Origin: Pedobacter zeaxanthinifaciens
GTDB taxonomy: Bacteria > Bacteroidota > Bacteroidia > Sphingobacteriales > Sphingobacteriaceae
Assembly (NCBI RefSeq): GCF_003313335.1
Contig: NZ_QMHP01000014.1
Coordinates: forward strand, 33,415 to 97,414
Length of the DNA: 64,000 nt
Reading direction: 5' to 3'
Each line of letters starts with the position of its first letter. Position 1 is the stretch's first letter. The notes beneath the pieces are model-generated. The model saw nothing but the letters and a program-made list of their open reading frames with translations. It was not told the origin of the DNA and did not search any database. Positions 62,601-64,000 of the stretch are shown here, piece after piece. The translations under genes were made by a program, and so were the position numbers.

Positions 62601-63470
62601 ATGAATTTAAGAAAAGCCGAAAGGCATCAAGCTCGTATACGTATGGGTTTACAAGGTCCTTCAGGTTCGGGCAAAACAATGGGTGCATTACTTATAGCGT
62701 TCGGACTTACGGGGGATTGGTCTAAAGTTGCAGTTATAGATACGGAAAACAATAGCGCAGATTTATACGCCCATTTAGGCAATTATTATGTATTGAGCTT
62801 AAATGCACCATTTTCACCCGAAAGATATATTGAAGCTGTAGGGGTTTGTGAGGCTTCTGGCATTGAGGTAATCATAATTGATAGTATCTCACACGAATGG
62901 GAAGGTTCGGGCGGCATATTGGAAACACATAGTAATATGGCGGGCAATAGTTTTACCAACTGGGCTAAATTAACACCTAGACATAACCAATTTATCAATG
63001 TCATGCTATCTTCCAAATGCCATATCATCGGTACGATCAGAAGTAAGCAAGACTACGTGCTAACAGAGAAAAACGGGAAAATGGTTCCAGAAAAAGTTGG
63101 TCTAAAGGGTGTACAGCGTGAGGGGATGGATTACGAGCTTACCCTTGTCCTTGAAATAGACATCAAACAAAATGCTTCTGCAACTAAAGATAGAACCGGA
63201 CTGTTCATGAACAAACCAGAGTTTCGTATAAGTTCGGTCATAGGAGAAAAAATCCTATCCTGGTGCAGCAATGGAGTAGATGCCACTACTGTACAGAAGC
63301 TCATTACCAAAAGTAAGGATGTAAAAACCTTACGTGAAATATTCAACTCCTATCCAGAATTTCAAGTCCTCCTCAACGAAGATTTTCAAACAAAGAAAAA
63401 ACAATTGATAGGAACGAAATCAGAAGAAACCAATTTCATTAGAAAAACAGTTAAAAATGAAGAAAGCTAA
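62601..63470 (+). CDS. AAA family ATPase of the mobile-element type
   Basis: 289 residues. Walker A GLQGPSGSGKTMGALL (Lys25) and Walker B EVIIIDSISHEWEG, with a RecA-like core (AVIDTENNSADLY, LSSKCHIIGTIRSKQDYV). This AAA_24-like type is common in phages and in Bacteroidota integrative elements, where Sak4-like members promote single-strand annealing. Whether this one is a recombinase or another DNA-processing ATPase is open. It overlaps the DUF3871 gene by 14 bases. Confidence 0.85.
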   Translation: MNLRKAERHQARIRMGLQGPSGSGKTMGALLIAFGLTGDWSKVAVIDTENNSADLYAHLGNYYVLSLNAPFSPERYIEAVGVCEASGIEVIIIDSISHEWEGSGGILETHSNMAGNSFTNWAKLTPRHNQFINVMLSSKCHIIGTIRSKQDYVLTEKNGKMVPEKVGLKGVQREGMDYELTLVLEIDIKQNASATKDRTGLFMNKPEFRISSVIGEKILSWCSNGVDATTVQKLITKSKDVKTLREIFNSYPEFQVLLNEDFQTKKKQLIGTKSEETNFIRKTVKNEES

Positions 63471-64000
63471 ATTGAAACCACAGACCGTCAATACCGACAT
63501 AGCTGTAATAGAGCCTATAGTTGAAAATGGCTTACAAATATCATCCGACAAACCGTTTATAATTTCGAATACATCGTTCTGTGAACTTACAGAGATGAAG
63601 GAAAAGCATATTATCCCCGTTTTCGTTAAGGACAATGAACCTGCTATAAACCATACCGATTTTATAGAGGTAACAGAGGAAGTAGTTCGAACATTCTATC
63701 GCGGAGAAAAGATCCTTTCCCCAAATATTAGGGTAAGCCATCCTATCAAGGGCAGAATACCCGAAGCCCGTAGTAAACAAGCCAAGGATTTGACCGAACA
63801 AGAGAAAACCATATACTATGAAAGAATGGCTTTTATTATAGACATACCATCCGTAATGGCTGACGTTTCGGGAAATATGCTTACCCTTACTATAGGTGGT
63901 GTAAAAGCCTACAACCTAGATAACCTTTACAATAGAAAAGGTGTTGATGTGTGTATTTCGGAAATACTATCCATCCCTGTACGTTCCAAACTGTTCAGTA
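63457..64000 (+). CDS. DUF3871 family protein (3' end outside window)
   Basis: Starts at ATG 63457, inside the ATPase gene in another frame, and is still open at the window end (181 residues visible). Recognised by KHIIPVFVKDNEPAINHTDF, IRVSHPIKGRIPEA, EKTIYYERMAFIIDIPS and LTIGGVKAYNLDNLYN, the conserved blocks of DUF3871, a family largely confined to Bacteroidota conjugative and integrative elements. Function unknown. With the two preceding genes it marks the edge of such an element extending to the right. Confidence 0.88.
   Translation, partial: MKKAKLKPQTVNTDIAVIEPIVENGLQISSDKPFIISNTSFCELTEMKEKHIIPVFVKDNEPAINHTDFIEVTEEVVRTFYRGEKILSPNIRVSHPIKGRIPEARSKQAKDLTEQEKTIYYERMAFIIDIPSVMADVSGNMLTLTIGGVKAYNLDNLYNRKGVDVCISEILSIPVRSKLFS

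Overview
The window is chromosomal DNA from a low-GC Bacteroidota bacterium, most likely a Sphingobacteriaceae member close to Pedobacter. The evidence is: a secreted nuclease with a type IX secretion (T9SS) C-terminal sorting domain, a fused MurF-alanine racemase, a TonB-dependent receptor, many histidine kinases without a paired receiver, and promoters of the Bacteroidota form TTG-N19/20-TAnnTTTG. The assignment comes from protein and promoter character only; no 16S gene is present.

Bases 1-15400 are mostly housekeeping: a truncated chloramphenicol acetyltransferase, a thioredoxin-reductase-like flavoprotein, fbaA, accD, sucC, asnS, an FMN-dependent glutamate synthase homologue and a YciO/Sua5 protein. 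A one-kilobase nest of repeats separates fbaA from accD. Two histidine kinases, one with a decayed ATPase domain, converge and overlap at 9.9 kb. Bases 15477-31956 hold a large T9SS nuclease, nhaA, a tryptophan block (trpD-trpF-trpB-trpA) behind a ribosome-mediated attenuator with a three-Trp leader peptide, a TPR histidine kinase coupled to an SDR enzyme, recR, a sodium/solute symporter and a LOG-family enzyme. trpC, trpE and trpG are absent, and tandem repeats fill the place where trpC might be expected.

Bases 31958-42173 carry a DUF502 protein, murF-alr, recX, tRNA-Gly and tRNA-Leu behind a textbook promoter, a membrane-bound one-component regulator divergent from a small secreted protein, a lipocalin, a YbjT-like protein and a DoxX protein. 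Bases 42306-47530 form a sulfur cluster: TauE/SafE exporter, CstB-like persulfide dioxygenase-rhodanese, HOL/TPMT-type methyltransferase, thioredoxin, rhodanese-thioredoxin lipoprotein and a two-piece YeeE/YedE thiosulfate transporter. Three promoters in it share a 17-bp motif fixed at the -33 position, which suggests one dedicated regulator.

Bases 47533-56202 include a LytTR/LytS pair with a LiaF-like membrane protein, a ChaN-like protein, a TonB receptor, a GAF histidine kinase and small envelope proteins, plus a 48-residue DUF2256 zinc-ribbon gene that lies between larger genes. From 56481 the content becomes accessory: a type III restriction-modification operon, a 595-bp non-coding stretch with a GC-rich island, then a + strand block (unknown protein, AAA ATPase, DUF3871 protein) typical of Bacteroidota integrative elements, running off the window end.
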